This document shows positions 1 through 13,320 of a DNA stretch of 64,000 nucleotides, in pieces. The stretch comes from Ampelomyces quisqualis. Its lineage: Eukaryota > Ascomycota > Dothideomycetes > Pleosporales > Phaeosphaeriaceae. Where the stretch lies: NCBI GenBank assembly GCA_018398575.1, contig JAGTXZ010000003.1, positions 186,001 to 250,000 on the forward strand. The letters run 5' to 3'. Position numbers and translations under genes: made by a program. The stretch's first letter is position 1; each line of letters opens with the position of its first letter. The notes below the pieces were generated by a model. It was not told where the DNA came from and ran no database searches. It saw only the letters and a list, made by a program, of their open reading frames with translations.

Positions 1-1620
1 ATTAAGTACACAAAGTTCTACTATATTTCTACTACTACTATAGCTACTAGCTACCTCTTAGATTTACCTAGAGTTTTAGCCTTAATATAATAATAGCTCT
101 TATAACAACAACGTTAGGCATACACTAATAAGACCTAACGTTACATAAATTACTAGGATAGTAATTCTAGAGAGAAGAAAATAATTATAAGGATACTATA
201 GCGTAGAGCTATTAGTTGTGTAGTAACGCGCCTGCGCTACTATAACGCTACTCTAGCTATTATACAAGTAAAACACGCACAGCTGCCCTAGCGTCTTAAT
301 AGTGCTACACTAATATAGACCTAGTGTATTCTAGTTATAAGAACATACGTCTAGTTATATTTACAAAAAAGTAGTTCTGCACTAAAGCTGCAGAATAGAA
401 ATTAACTTACTTCTATCTGCACTACTGTTATTATCTTATAACTTTACTACTATATAAACCTTTAACAATTAAAAACTATATAGACTATTAACGTAACAAA
501 TATAGTATACGCGCACCTTATAGAGAAATATAGCTAATAGAGCTGCTAACTAAGCCTTAGACCAATATATTAATAGACTTTGTAATAGAACTACTACTAG
601 TAAAAGACTCTGCTACAGGATTAGCCTATAACGCTACTATAATTATAGTAGATTACTTTACTAAAACCGCTATAATGCTGCCCTTTTCATAAGATAACAT
701 AGTACTTTAGCTAGTACACGTACTTAAGGATAGACTTATTAGATACTATAGCATACTAAAGTTAATTATAAGTAATTAAGATAAACTCTTTACGTTAAAT
801 TATTAGACTACCTTAATAGTAGAATTAAGAACGTAATAAAAGCTATTAATAGCTTACTACCTCTAAATAGTAGCTAAATAGAAAGAATAAATAGAACTAT
901 AAAGATATATCTTTAGATATATAGTAACCTTTAATAGATTAATTAGGTTTTGCTATTACTAGTAGTATAGTTAGCCTATAACAATAAGTTGTCTCAAGCT
1001 GTAGGTAAGACGCTATACTTTGCAAACTATAGACAATATCCAAATCTCTTTATAAGAATGTAACCTAGCCTAAAGGCTAAAGCTGCTATATAAACAGTAG
1101 AAGAAATAAAGAAAACCTATACTAAAATTAAAGAACAAATATAATATACTTAGATATAAAGTATCTTATATATTAATAGAAAATAAAAAATAGTACCTTA
1201 GCTAAAAGAGAAGGATAAGATATATCTTTATACTAAAAATCTATATATAAAATAACTAAGCAAAGGAGTTAACTGTATTAAAGTTAGATTTTTTTTTATT
1301 TTCAAAAGAAATAGACTATTTATATATACACTTAAGCTCCTACTAAATATAAAGATCTACTCTAGATTCTACATTAGCTTACTAAAACTAGCTAACCTAG
1401 AAATACTGTTATAGTAAACCTTTTGCTATAAACTTAAAGAAGAAAATAAATTTAAAGGTAAAAGAATAATAACATACTAAGACAATAACTATTAAAAGAA
1501 ATACCTAGTAAAATAGTTAGGATACAATAACTTAGAAAATATATAAGAGCTAGAGATAAACCTTATAAATTGCTAATTACTTTTAGCGCGCTATTACTAT
1601 ACTACAGAGTAGAATAAGAA
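1..1620 (+). mobile_element. RIP-degraded Ty3/gypsy chromovirus remnant (integrase and chromodomain)
   Basis: No open frame survives, but reading through TAA/TAG stops on the + strand gives a recognisable Ty3/gypsy integrase. Around 570-700 there is a stretch reading IVDYFTKTAIMLPF, matching the family's V-D-R-x-T-K core. It is followed at about 760-800 by the SDRD-like segment and at about 875-900 by a degenerate NSS-IERINRTIK. The YNN...ANY motif follows at about 970-1030. About 1200-1420 matches the post-integrase GDKVYL...HPVFHISLL region, and 1498-1545 reads KYLVK-LGYNNLENI, a chromodomain. The reverse transcriptase end would lie left of the window. The extreme TA content and conversion of Gln/Trp/Arg codons to stops are what RIP produces. 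Family confidence is good; the right boundary is approximate. Confidence 0.8.
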
Positions 1621-4600
1621 CTAGACTCCTTTAGAATAAACAATTAATCTTTAGTATAGTTTAACAATTCTAGAGTGTCTAACTCCTCTAATATTAGTAG
1701 AGTAGTATAAAAGATACGCTACTTCTTGCAATAAAGAGCTAGCTTTTACTTTTATATACGCTGTAGTTTACTCTAACGCGGATATATCTAGAATACTACT
1801 AACTCTACCTTTATCTTATCTGTTGCTAACGCAGCTTCTTCTAACTTCTTCTACTATTCTAAATCTTTTATTTATTAGTCTAGCTTTAAAAAATCTAGTA
1901 GCAGAATATCCTATAGAATATACTCTTTTACACCTATAGACTTATAGTTTCTACACTTCTTGCTTAATAACAACAGCTTATAAGGTAAGCTCTTTTTAAA
2001 ATATTAGGCGTAGACTACTATAGTAAGTAATTCTTTGTTATTAACATAATTACTTTAAAGATAGTAGTAATATACAGCCTAAGAGCTTAAAAGGATATAA
2101 GAGTAAAAGAAGAGAATAGTATTATCAACCTTAAATAAAAAATATAGAAAGTTATAAATAAATAGGGAAATAGAATGTACGACTAAGACCTAGTCTAGAA
2201 ATATAGTACGCTAAGTATATTACGTAACCTTCTTATTAGTCCTATTTAGTCTTACTATTTCTTATAATAAGAAACTATAAGAATTTACAATAATAATTAA
2301 GTATAATAAGAACTATAATAAAGACTAAGTATATAGAAACTATAATAAACTCTTATAGATAATTACATTTAACCTATATTACAGAGGCTTAAGTTAGTAA
2401 CTAGCTATTTAACTATTATTACTCTTTTTAGAAAGCCCTAGTCTATACTATCTTAGTAACAATACTCTTTGTATCTAAAGTAACTTTGCACTTATCTGCG
2501 AAAACTAACCTTAGCTGTATCTCTAGTCTACTCTAGTATTGTTATTATTTGCTACTAGACTAATAGTCTTAACATTAGTCTATAGGTTTAGCTATTAGTC
2601 CTGTAAGCAATACTGCTAGTAGTAGTATAAATAGTAGAGTTAGATATTAATCTCTTCTTTTTCTGCCTTAATAGTAGCGTAGTAGGTCTACTTTATTATA
2701 AGGATTTGTTTAATTCTTACCAGGCTTATCTTAAAAGAATAAGTTAATCTCTAGATTATTACTTAGAGTTAGTAGTTTAACAGTCCTTATATAAGTAGCT
2801 ATCTCTTTTAGAGTATTATATATAAGGTTACTTATAAGGTTCTTTATTATTCTATTATAAATTGATTGTTTACTAAACACTATATTGCGGAGACTAATAA
2901 CTTTTCTAAGTAATAGTATCTAGATTAAATAAATCTTTAATAACTAGTAGCTAGTTAGGTATCTAATTTCTACTTTTAGGTTAAGGCATTATAGGCTTAA
3001 TCTACCTTAATAGGTGTTATCTATTATTATAAAAGCTTTGCACCTATATACTTTTAGGTACGTAAGATTTTATTTTTAGATAAATATTACTATACTATTA
3101 TAGAAAGTAATATAAGTTAAGAAGATCTGATATAGAGTCTTCTAATTATTAGTATAGTTTAGAGTTTATTTATAACGATATACTTCTACTTAGGTAATTT
3201 CTAGCTTTAGTTCCTAGGGTAAGTTAGTGTCAAGTTATATTGCGCGCAATTTCTCTTTATTTACTTTCTCTAAGCGTTTAGTACTACTATTCTAAGCTTA
3301 TGTGTCTAGGGTAAAAGGCTTAATAGTAAATCCTTTTAATACTAACTAAAGTTTTACTTGTAGCTTAATAGTTATAATCTTATTATTAGCCTCTATTACC
3401 TTAATGTTAATATTATAATAGTTCTTAAGAAAGGTTAAAAAGTCTAATAACTTCTTAATAATCAAGTTTACTATTCTATTAATAGTAAAGTAGAAGTTCT
3501 TTAATAGTTCTCAGAGCTTATTAATAATTAAAACTAGCTTTTCTCTGTATTAAGGTTTTATTTCTTATAGCTACAAAAATAAGAGGCTAGTCTTTCTCCT
3601 AGTTTCTTATTATTTATTTATAGGGCTTAGCTAATTTAGTGCTTTGATTTGGTGTAGCTATAAAAGTTAAGTTTTACTATAGTAACTCTCTATATATAGA
3701 CCTCTTTAGCTTACTAGATAAGGCACTTAATACCTACTAGTCCTAGATAGCTAAGCTATTTGTACTAGAGTATAGTAGATACCTTCTAGAAAGATAATTT
3801 TATTTGCAAATTAGTTACATATATATATAGAATAAGGCCTTCTTTAGTAAGTTATATTTAACTTTCTATTAGCTAATTATCTTATTAAGGTTTCTAATAA
3901 TTATACTATCTTGTTTTCTTACTATAATAGAGTTCTATTAGTTTTTCTACTAGATTCTCTACTATCTAAGTAGTTAACAAAAGACTAGGTTATAATATAT
4001 ATTAGGGTGTATAGCTACATTATTTAGAGCTAGTTTATTCTCTCTTCTTAGATACCTCTTAATTAGTTTAGTAGAGCTATACTCTTTAACCTATTTTTAC
4101 ATTACCTACCTAGATAAAGTCCCTATATATAGGTAGTTAGAAATTTTATATTAAGTTAGAATTGTTTGTAATATAGTATATAGTTCTAGAGTTAAGAGTA
4201 AATAAAAGCCTAAGTAGATAGAAACTAAATAACGTATAGAAGAACTCTAATACGAATACAGCGTTAATAGTAGTAATTTACTAGCCTTTAAGTTAATTTC
4301 TCTTAATTATTTTAGAAGTTAGTATATATAACTTCTTTGTTATAATAAGCGTATTAGGCTACTATCTACTTTGTCTTATTAATATGCCTTTAAACGTATT
4401 ATTATACTTACGTTTATATTTAATAAGCTCTTTTATAGCTTTATTTAGTTTCTACTATTTTAGAGTTTATTTAGAGTTAAGCTAGTAATAATCTCCTACT
4501 CTGTAGCGTTGTCTATAAGTAGAGTGTTTTGTGCCTTTAGCTTTACTAGGCTTATAATCTAATAGCTACTTTAACCTAATATTATTCTTACTAGTTAGTA

Positions 4601-6050
4601 GTTAATAATAGAGTCTTCTCTAGTTCTTAGATAGTACACTTTTAGTATATCAGGCGTCTTCTTTATAGCTCTAGTTAAATTTACTACTAGAAAGAAATAA
4701 TTTATTATTAGCTATAAATAAAGCCTTATTTTTCTCTACTTAAAGAGGATAATTTGTTATTATATATCCTTAAAAGCGTTTTATTATCTCTTTTCTAGTT
4801 ATACTAGCTATAAATCTACTATTATTCTAAAAGTTTATAGGCTATATAGGTATACCTTGTTTATAGTAGCTAAGAAGTCTTCTATAACTTAGTTAATTTA
4901 TATGAATTTAGTAACTTATATATTACTACCTTAGTTACTACTTAGTTTTACCTTGCTAACTATATATTCTAGTTTATTACGCTTCTTATTAATTTAAGTA
5001 AAGCTTAATAGTAATTATAGGCTTACTCTTATTTAAAATAGTTGTTTATACTAACTAGTAGTTTTAGATTAGTAAGCTATTGTTATAGTAGTAGGCTAGG
5101 TTAGTAGTAAGTATAAAAGAGATGTAGAGAGATAGTTAATTAGATAAACGTAACTATTTATTGAAGGCTTAATTATTACTTCTTATAGTTATATTAGTCG
5201 TCTCTATATTATTTTATTAGTATTTTATAATACTTAAAGTCTTTCTTAAATACTTTCTACCTGCTTACTAATAGGTCTAATAGTCTTACTAGTATATTAA
5301 CGTTTGTTACTAGTATATAGTTAACACTTACTAGAGCTCTTATTTAGGCTAGTTTATCTAGTATAGATACTATTAAGTTTAGATTAATCTTATCCTATAG
5401 GTAATATATAAGGCAGCGCGCTTAGAATTGTATAAATTACTCTATATAGTCTAACTAATTCTGTAGTATTACTATAAGGTCCGATAGGAATTGTTACGCT
5501 ATTTTTTATATAGGTTAACGTAGTAAGGTTCTTAATTATTAGATAAAATAGGTTTATAAGATAGAATCTAAAAAAATATAGAATAATCTTTGTTATTATT
5601 CTTCTCTAGTCTATCTTAGAAGTTTTATCTATATTACGCTTATTACTAAGTATAGCTAGTAGGTTTAGCTTAGCTACATACAGTTATAGGCTAAGTCTCT
5701 ACTTAAATATTTATATCTAACTCTAAGTACTTACTATATATCTAATAGTAATATTAGATTATAATTAAAAATGCGCTGTAAATAGAAGGATATAGTACCT
5801 AGAGAGAGTAGAAAAGGTAATAGTTATACTAGTAACACTATCTATAGTTAAGATCTATGTATAGATTCTATAAACTAATATATATACTACTTAGAAATAG
5901 GTGTATAAAGTATTTACTAGTCTTAAATTACTAAAAAATATATTGTAGAAAGAGCTGTTCACGCGTTTGTAGTATTACTCCTACTAAAATATAACCTAGC
6001 TTAGGTTTATAACCTAGCTTAAGAGAGCTAACCTCCAGTTAACATAGGAA
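1621..6050. repeat. TA-rich RIP-like block, transposon class unresolved
   Basis: About 4.4 kb of very TA-rich sequence, dominated by TA, TTA and CTA words with scarce CA/TG, and without any open frame of note on either strand. It abuts the gypsy remnant and is probably more LTR-retrotransposon debris, possibly partly in the opposite orientation. I could not read a convincing conserved domain in it. The return to normal composition is sharp at about 6030-6060. A small palindromic stretch (AACCTAGCTTAGGTTTATAA) sits at about 5992-6012, close to this boundary. Confidence 0.7.
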
Positions 6051-7801
6051 GCGGGCACCTATCTACTTGTACTTTCCCGCATAAGGAAGCCCCGCTAAGA
6101 ACCTATCTAGCTCCTAAATAAATTTCTCCTTTGTATTCCAGCAAAGACAGACGCATAAATCCTGATTATACTAGAGGTTGATATACTTGCAGGTAGCAGA
6201 GCCTCTTTAACGTAGATGCTAGCGTAGGAAGTAGCTGGGAAATGTTCTAGTTCTTGATTAACTTATCGACAAACGAGTACTTGAAATCGGACCCAGACTC
6301 ATTTGTGGGGAAAACATCCGTCCTGTAGTCTGGAATCGAAAAAGCCTGAGTTATGGCTTGATGGGATGATTTGCTGTCTGGCTGAGCGAGGAAAGCTACC
6401 ACGTGTTGGTACGCCAAAAAATCGTTCGCATAAAGTGGCTGATCTGGAACTCCGGCCCTGCTTTCTTGGTTCTGGGCACGGGGAAAATGTTAGCTTCCGA
6501 GATTACAGTTAGACATTTGTTAGGTGACCAATTTTTTAGTGTCCTTGGTCCTCAAACAATTTGGCAGAATATTGAATTTTGGCTGTGTACAAAGTACCAT
6601 GACATACATGCACAGGCGCCTCGAAAACTCAATCAGTTAGTGTCATCTACTACGCCGAGCCTATCTACTCTGCCCAAATATATCCCACGGGTATATTCGC
6701 GATACTATCGGGAACGCGTTATTTGAACTGCTTTGCTCGTCATGTCGGATCAAGGGCAAACTCTTGTGCGCAGAGTCCAAGAAGAGATGCGACATCTTAG
6801 TCGCCCATGTTTGCTAGTATTCTACAAGCCCGACGTGCCAGTTGGCTTCAAACGGTCCAGGCTTACAATTTGTGTTCGACAGGAACCACCCATTTTTGGT
6901 ATTAAGCCAAGAACGCAGATGCATAATGCATCAGCGGAGCTATGAGAGTCTCGGAGCACGACTTGATCTCGTTGGGCCGCGTCGTGCCATGGGAGGTACG
7001 TCCGGGAGACTTGGCTGATGCGCTAGATTTTAATTTTTTGGCCAATGATAGGCTCTGGAACGTTGATACAGATACCGTCTTGGGCAAAGTTGTAGTTGGT
7101 TCGGTAAAAGTAGCTCCAAAGCTCTGTGTACGTAAGTTGATACGATACCAAACTGACATTTGTTTCTAGCCAATCGCCTGTAAGTCTCCGAATCGCGCTT
7201 CCAGATTGAGACTGACAAGCGTGCAAGCCTACCAAGAGGACCCACTTTTTGAGAGGGTCGCTAAGCTGGTCGCCATCAGGAACATGCTCCTCGGTTGTAC
7301 CTATACACAGTAGATTCGTGGCAACATCGCGTGTTGTGACCTAATGACCTGTGAGTCCGGACGAATTAGAATGCGCCGGAAGTTCTGTTCAGCGAGAAGC
7401 GCGTAAGATTAGACTAAAATCGCTCAAGTTATTGTATGCTATGACAGCCAGCCTCGAAGTTGAGAAGAAAATTTCGTAACGAATCCGCGTCAACCATGCC
7501 ATGCTGAGAGAGGCATCCAGTGCCGGCTCTTGGAGGTGGGCTTCGAAGTCAAGGTCTGGAGGCTTGATTAGCAGTTTGGGCGAGAAAATTATTTGCAAGT
7601 GGCGTAGACTCGCATGGCTCAGTCAAGGTAATAGCAATTATATATCTCTACCCCTGGTATATCTGACATGTGTTCGCAACTTCAATTCAGTGCGCTTTTG
7701 CTACTAAGTCTTACCGCCACCTATAAATGTAGTTATTATTCACACATCGTGATTATCTTTCCCTTCTCTGATCTACCTATCAACCACGCTTGTGTCTCAC
7801 A
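6051..7801. other. Normal-composition flank with no supported gene
   Basis: Ordinary GC sequence between the TA-rich block and the chitin-synthase-like gene. Only short, unconvincing open frames occur (for example 6403-6726 on +). The region contains the left copy of a dispersed repeat at 7023-7150. The last 100 bases before 7802 are pyrimidine-rich and are the likely promoter and leader of the downstream gene. Confidence 0.5.
7023..7150 (+). repeat. Left copy of a diverged direct repeat flanking the chitin gene set
   Basis: This segment runs from CTAGATTTTAA through GCCAATGATAGGCTCTGG, GGGCAAAG and GGTTCGGTAAA to AGTAGCTCCAAAG and TACGTAAGTTGATACG. It aligns in the same orientation with 17497-17933, where the match is split by a MITE insertion. 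Shared words include GCCAAT-A-AGGCTCTG, GTTCGGTAAA and AGTAGCTC-AAAG. The repeat is diverged by eye, and I do not recognise a family. Confidence 0.6.
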
Positions 7802-10669
7802 ATGACTAGTCATCTGGTCCCTGTACCACATTGGCTATCTTCTCGTTCCACGCTGCAAATAGGATCTGATGGAGCCACGGGAAGCATAGAAGATGGGGAT
7901 GAGACAAAGTCTCTCAACACACTCTTGGCTTGTCCATACTTGAAACGCAATCCGTGCGAGTATATGCAAAGACAATCATGTTCCAAGTCGGGTTGGACAA
8001 CAATTCACGGTCTTAGGTAAGGGCTCCAGCAAATCTATCGGCCTTCTTCATAACTGTTTTTGCAGGCAACATGTTTATCGCTGCCATATACTACCTATAA
8101 AGTGTCCTACGTGCTCGCAGGCCTTTGACTCTAGTCGCATGTTCACGCGCCATCTACTGGAACAAACGAACTGCGACCGCAGCCTTTGTGAAGCCGGTGA
8201 GGCCGATGAGCCCATTACTGGCCTCGAGAGTCTTCTGCAGAAGATTCAAAGCCCAAAACCCACAACAGAAAATCCCTCAGAAGCAGACATGTGGCACGCT
8301 ATATATGCCAACCTGTTTCCCAATGATCCCAAAGACTTTAAGCCCTATCCATGTGAGCCGACCAGCTTCCTTTTTTCATTTCCATTGCTCTGACGATTTC
8401 ATTTTTCTGAACACTCATATTTGATATGAGTGAAGTTGACTAACTTATGATAGATTATGAGAAATTCCAAGGAACACCCATGGCCGGTTCGATATATGAG
8501 TTCGACATGTCAATCCATGACGAAAGTTCTTCGCCCTCCATAGCTAGGGTTGAATCTCCATGTCCCTGTAACTATCGACGATCTGATCCAATCCCATGCC
8601 ATTCAATCACTCCAATTCTTGACGCGCAAACGCCTACTCGATCCACTTTCAGTGAAGGTGAATATCGTCAAGACCCGCATGCCGAGAACGTCGATAAACG
8701 TGGAGCGCTCGGATCCTACGCGGTTCAGTTCGAGTATACTTCAATCAACGGGTCCACTGCAAACTTTCTTCACCAAGAGACTTTGGACGTACACCCACCC
8801 CGCCTTCAAGTTCCCAAGCCAGTATACTCGTCCGATAGGCGGAGAATCAAGAAGAAGCTCCGGAGGGTCACATTGAACACTCAAGTCCTCAAATTCCAGG
8901 CCTGGGAAAACCCTCATCGCACGGACGAGCATATAACTCCAGGGGTTTATCGAGAATTCTGGAAATGGTTTGCGCGCTGCTTGACTTTCTACATCCCTTC
9001 CTGGTTCCTCAAGAAGTATCTCGAGATGAACGACCTTCGGCAACGTCTGGCTTTCCGACAAAAGGTTCTTTTCTGCGTTCTTCTGTTCGCCATCTACGCA
9101 GTGCTATGCTACTTCCTCATCATCCAACCCATCGTCAGCTGTGTGATAAAGGCACACATTGGCATGTTCGATAACAACAGCAGTTTCTGTGGCACAGTAA
9201 GGGACCTGATCTACGTCTACATGGGTCTTGGTGGGGGTTTTATGCTCCTCGTTGCAGTCTGTGTTGTCCTCACCCGCTACAAGAGCCGTTCTTTCGAGGA
9301 ACATGACGCCCTTCTGGTATTGCAGATCCCTGTGTACAACGAAGATGAAGCCACTCTTCGCAAAACCATTGAGTCTTGCGTGCAATCAAGTTATGAGAAG
9401 AAGCGCAAGCTTCTTTTTCTTATCGCAGACGGAACGGTCGCAGCTGCTGGCCAAAAGCCAACATACAAGATCCTCTTGGAAGACATTTTCGACCACAGTG
9501 CAGATTTGGAGGCTGGCCTTGATAATCAGGCTCATTCTTATACGTCGTATGATGGAGACGGCGAGTCCAAAAACAGAGCTACCTCCTGCACAGGCTATTA
9601 TCGAGGAGTGCCCTATGTTCTAGTGGTTAAAATTGGACGGGAAGACGAACAAGACAGCGCAAAGCCCGGTAATAGAGGGAAACGCGATTCTCAGCTCTTG
9701 ACCTACAATTTCTTCCACTATGTCAATTACCGCAGATTCTGGAATCCCTTTTTTGAAAACCTCGAGTTCAAGATGCGAACCACTCTGAACATGGACGCTC
9801 GGGATGCCATGTACATGCTGGCCATCGATTGTGACACCGCGGTCGACCGAACGGGGATCTCATATCTTGTGCATCAGCTTCAGAAAGACCCGAAGCTCCT
9901 GGGAGTATGTGGTTACACTGGAGTCGGCAATGCTATGAGCAGCTTTGTCGCCAGCAGTCAGGTTTTTGAGTACTGGCTTACTCACGCTGTCCTCAAGGCA
10001 GTTGAGAGTGTGTGCTGCGACGTACTCGTCCTCAGCGGTTGCTTCACCATTTATCGGCTCAAATGGTCAAACAACAGACCTGCAATCTTGCACCCACTTC
10101 TGCTGGAAGATTATGCGGGCACCTACGATAAAACTCTTCACGAACACAATTTGCTGTCGATTGGCGAAGACCGTTATCTGTCGACTTTGGCAATTCGCTA
10201 CTTCGGGTCAGACTGTCGCCTGCGATACTTCTCCGCTGCAACATGCACAACTGCGGTACCTGAAACGCTGTCTGTGCTGCTAGATCAGCGACGCCGGTGG
10301 ACGAACTCGCTCATCCACTGCCACTTTGCTCATCTCAATGTACTCCCCTTTGAAGCATCGTTCTGGACTTATGTCAGGCTACTCTTTGTCATTGGTGCCG
10401 AACTTTTCATGGTGTTTATCCTGCCACTTGCATTACCTGCTGGTCTTGCCCTCGCCATCATTTCTTTGCTGTTAACACCATATGCTTGGGCTATATTGCT
10501 CGCATTCTTGCTCTTACCGGTAGTGTTATGCATTCTCTGTCTGGACTGGACGTATATTCCTTTCTATCTTCCCTTCTTCCCTATGGTCCCAATATTTAGT
10601 GTTGTCATACCGATATTCTCTGTCTGGAATCAGGACAACATCAAATGGGGAAAAACCCGTGGTGGGTAG
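7802..10669 (+). CDS. C2H2-type domain fused to a chitin-synthase-like GT2 glycosyltransferase (905 aa)
   Basis: Three exons, 7802-8016, 8066-8352 and 8454-10669, join in one frame. Intron 1 is GTAAGG...TGCAG. Intron 2 is GTGAGC...TAG with a CTAAC branch site 10 bases before its end. Residues 1-170 carry a fungal C2H2-type pattern (ACPYLKRNPCEY...HVYRCH...CPTCSQAF...H), then W-AIYANLFPND and PYYE, as in regulator-like fungal proteins. The rest is a family-2 processive synthase of the chitin synthase type. It has TM helices near 371-398 and 419-441, IPVYNEDEATLRKTIES near 459, a DCD metal-binding motif at 626-628, EDRYL at 739-743, QRRRW at 779-783, several TM helices at 805-891, and a C-terminal WGKTR as in chitin synthases. 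Predicted role: membrane-bound polymerisation of UDP-GlcNAc or a related UDP-amino sugar. An internal start at the ATG near 8480 could give a finger-less synthase. The GT2 call is strong; the fusion is likely but needs transcript support. Confidence 0.85.
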
Positions 10670-10830
10670 GCGGTATCTTTAGATCGAAAACATGCATTAT
10701 TTCTAAGTTCTTCGTTGTTCATACTTGATGTCCTCTAAATCGCCACGTGATTCTCTGCAACAATTGTTAAGACCGCTACCAAAAATAGCCACTTTGTGAC
10801 TAACCGACTCCGCAACAAACAAATAAAGCA
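10670..10830. other. 3' flank of the synthase gene
   Basis: Short normal-composition stretch between the stop codon at 10667-10669 and the onset of TA-rich sequence at about 10830. No gene or clear terminator motif is visible. Confidence 0.4.
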
Positions 10831-13190
10831 AATATAGCTGCCTATATTTAATTTTTTTAGTAAAGGTTAGCACCTAACCTATAATTTTTTGTTTATTTAT
10901 TGTTTTTGAGCTTATATATTTGTTAAATTAATAAATACCTGGTTAAAGTCTTAGTATTTGTACATAAATGTCTTAACCCTCTAGTTTTAGTATTTTAATT
11001 GGCTAGTAGACGCTAGACGCTATACTTGTTACTCTAATTATCTTCTATATAGTTTTATATACTTTACTTATAGAGAAGCTTATAATTATTAATTACGCTA
11101 ATACTACTACTGTTACTGTAGCGCTTATAGACGTAACTAGCTTAAGTCTATAAGTATATAAGCTAGAATATAGTAAGTAGCTTACTACCTATAGTATATT
11201 ATCTTAGTTTAAGTAGATTACTAAGCTTACTAAAAAGTTACTTACAATTGCAACTTAATATTAAAATTATTAGTATATTTATTACAAAACAACTATATTA
11301 GAGCTACTTTAGAGCTATTATAATTTAATATTAGATAGCGTTACTATTATTTTATTATGTTACTATACTTTAGCTTAGCTTATCTTTATACTAGTAATTA
11401 TACTTATTACTACTATTATATACTAAACAGTTACGCTATTAAGTAAAGGCTTAAATTATATTATTTAACGCGCTAAAATACAGTAGTTATAGTAGAAGAG
11501 TTAGCAGTTTCCTTCTATATAACTACTATTACTTCTAAAATCTAGCGTTTATAGTATATAGCTACCGATCTTTATATTTCTAAAAGTCTTTATAGTAGTA
11601 TTTATAGTAGAAGTAGAGGTATATATTAGAGTAGTATATTAGTAATTTATTAATCTAGTACTAGTTTATATATATTAGTTTTTGCTTAGGCGTTATAGAT
11701 GTTTATATAGAGATAATCTACCTATATATATATTAGCTAAAAAACATATAAAATAGGCGTAATTCTTACCTATAGATATCTTATTATATTTATTACACAC
11801 GTTTTTAGTATATAGCTTAGCTAGGATTTGAAGCTAATTAAGTAGATACTTAAATGTTAGTAGAATCTTTGAGATAGATCTAAAGTTACTGTTGTATAAA
11901 ATCATATCTCTTTAGCTATTTTACACTAGTTTTAAGTAGTTTAAGGTATTATTAATACTTAGTAATAACTATCTAATCTACTGCCTAAAGCCTAGCCAAT
12001 TCTATCTATACTAGAGTATTACTCTAAGTACTATACTACTTCTTTTAGATAATATAGCGTATATACTCTTACATATTAATATTAAAGCTATCTTTATAAT
12101 ACTTTACTTACATAAGAGCGCTTAGGTATTAGTTGTAATATTTAATTATAGAGTTAATATTTTAAGGTATCTAAATATATATAAATAATAGTAGTAGAAA
12201 GATTATTATTAGAGGCCTATATATACTTAGTAAATAAGGTGTATTACTATAATATTACTATATATATATACCTATAGAAAAAGGTATACTAAGAGTACTA
12301 CTCTTATACTTTACTATAATAGATATATCTTTATTCTAAGTATACTAAATAGTATTATAATACCCGTCTTTATTGTTAGTAAAGAGATGTACCTATCTAA
12401 TAAGTTTGATAGTATAAGAGCTATAGTAAAGGTATTAAAAAGTTTAGTTAAGGTTACTTAACCTATAAGCTATAGCTATAATTATAACATTATTATTACT
12501 AGTGTTCTTAAGTATTAGGTAACCTAGTATATCTAAAGTAATTCTGTATACCTATAGTATTATAGTTATAGCTACTATAATTGCTTAATCTTTATAAGTA
12601 ATAGAAGGTTATAGTAGAGTAATAGATAAATTATAGATTATACCTAATACTATAGTAAAGTAAGTAATTATTATAAGGAAAATCTATATTCTACCTTTTT
12701 TTTTCTAGCTATTAAAGATTCTATATATTTTACTTCTAGTACTAGATAAGGTATATATAATCTTTAGGTATATAGTATAAAATAGTTATATTACGTATAT
12801 AGTACTACTATATAGAGATTAATATAATATATCTTCTACTTATTTACTTACTATATATTATTGCTTATATATTTATGCCTAACTTATAACTTCTTTAGGT
12901 AAGTTATAATTAAAAAGCTATAGTACTAACGCGTATTAAAGTACTAGGCGTTAAAGTTACCTATTATGCTAGCTATAGCTTATAACACCTTAATGCTACT
13001 TATAATTACTTTATAAAGTAATAGCTACTTACTATATAGTTACTAGGTCTGTATAGTAAAGCTAGTAGGCTAGTAAAAGAAAGGTAACATAAATTTAGTT
13101 TTCCTATATACCTTAAGTAATATTAACGCTATAATAATTATTTTTAGGCTATTTTATAGTCCTTTAGTAGAACTAAGAGAAATTTTAAAA

Positions 13191-13320
13191 ATTACTTAAA
13201 GTAGACTAGTATAGCAGAAGTTATTTAGGTACCTATTTTCTAACCTAACCTGTCTTAAAGATTAGGTCGATTAAATATTTTAGTAGATAACTTCTACTAT
13301 ACTAGTCTATCTAAAGTATT
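13191..13320. repeat. Imperfect inverted repeat, arms of about 36 bp
   Basis: The left arm 13191-13226 and right arm 13285-13320 are near-perfect reverse complements around a core containing GACTAGTATAG and GAAGTTAT. The 58-bp centre also shows weaker symmetry. This may be a small palindromic element or MITE remnant, or a hairpin inside a larger degraded transposon. Mutations are of the C-to-T/G-to-A kind. Confidence 0.6.

Noticed and set aside
1621..6050. Minus-strand reading as a second gypsy gag-pol
   Set aside because: Some phrases looked protein-like, but no ordered set of conserved motifs could be read, so the class was left open.
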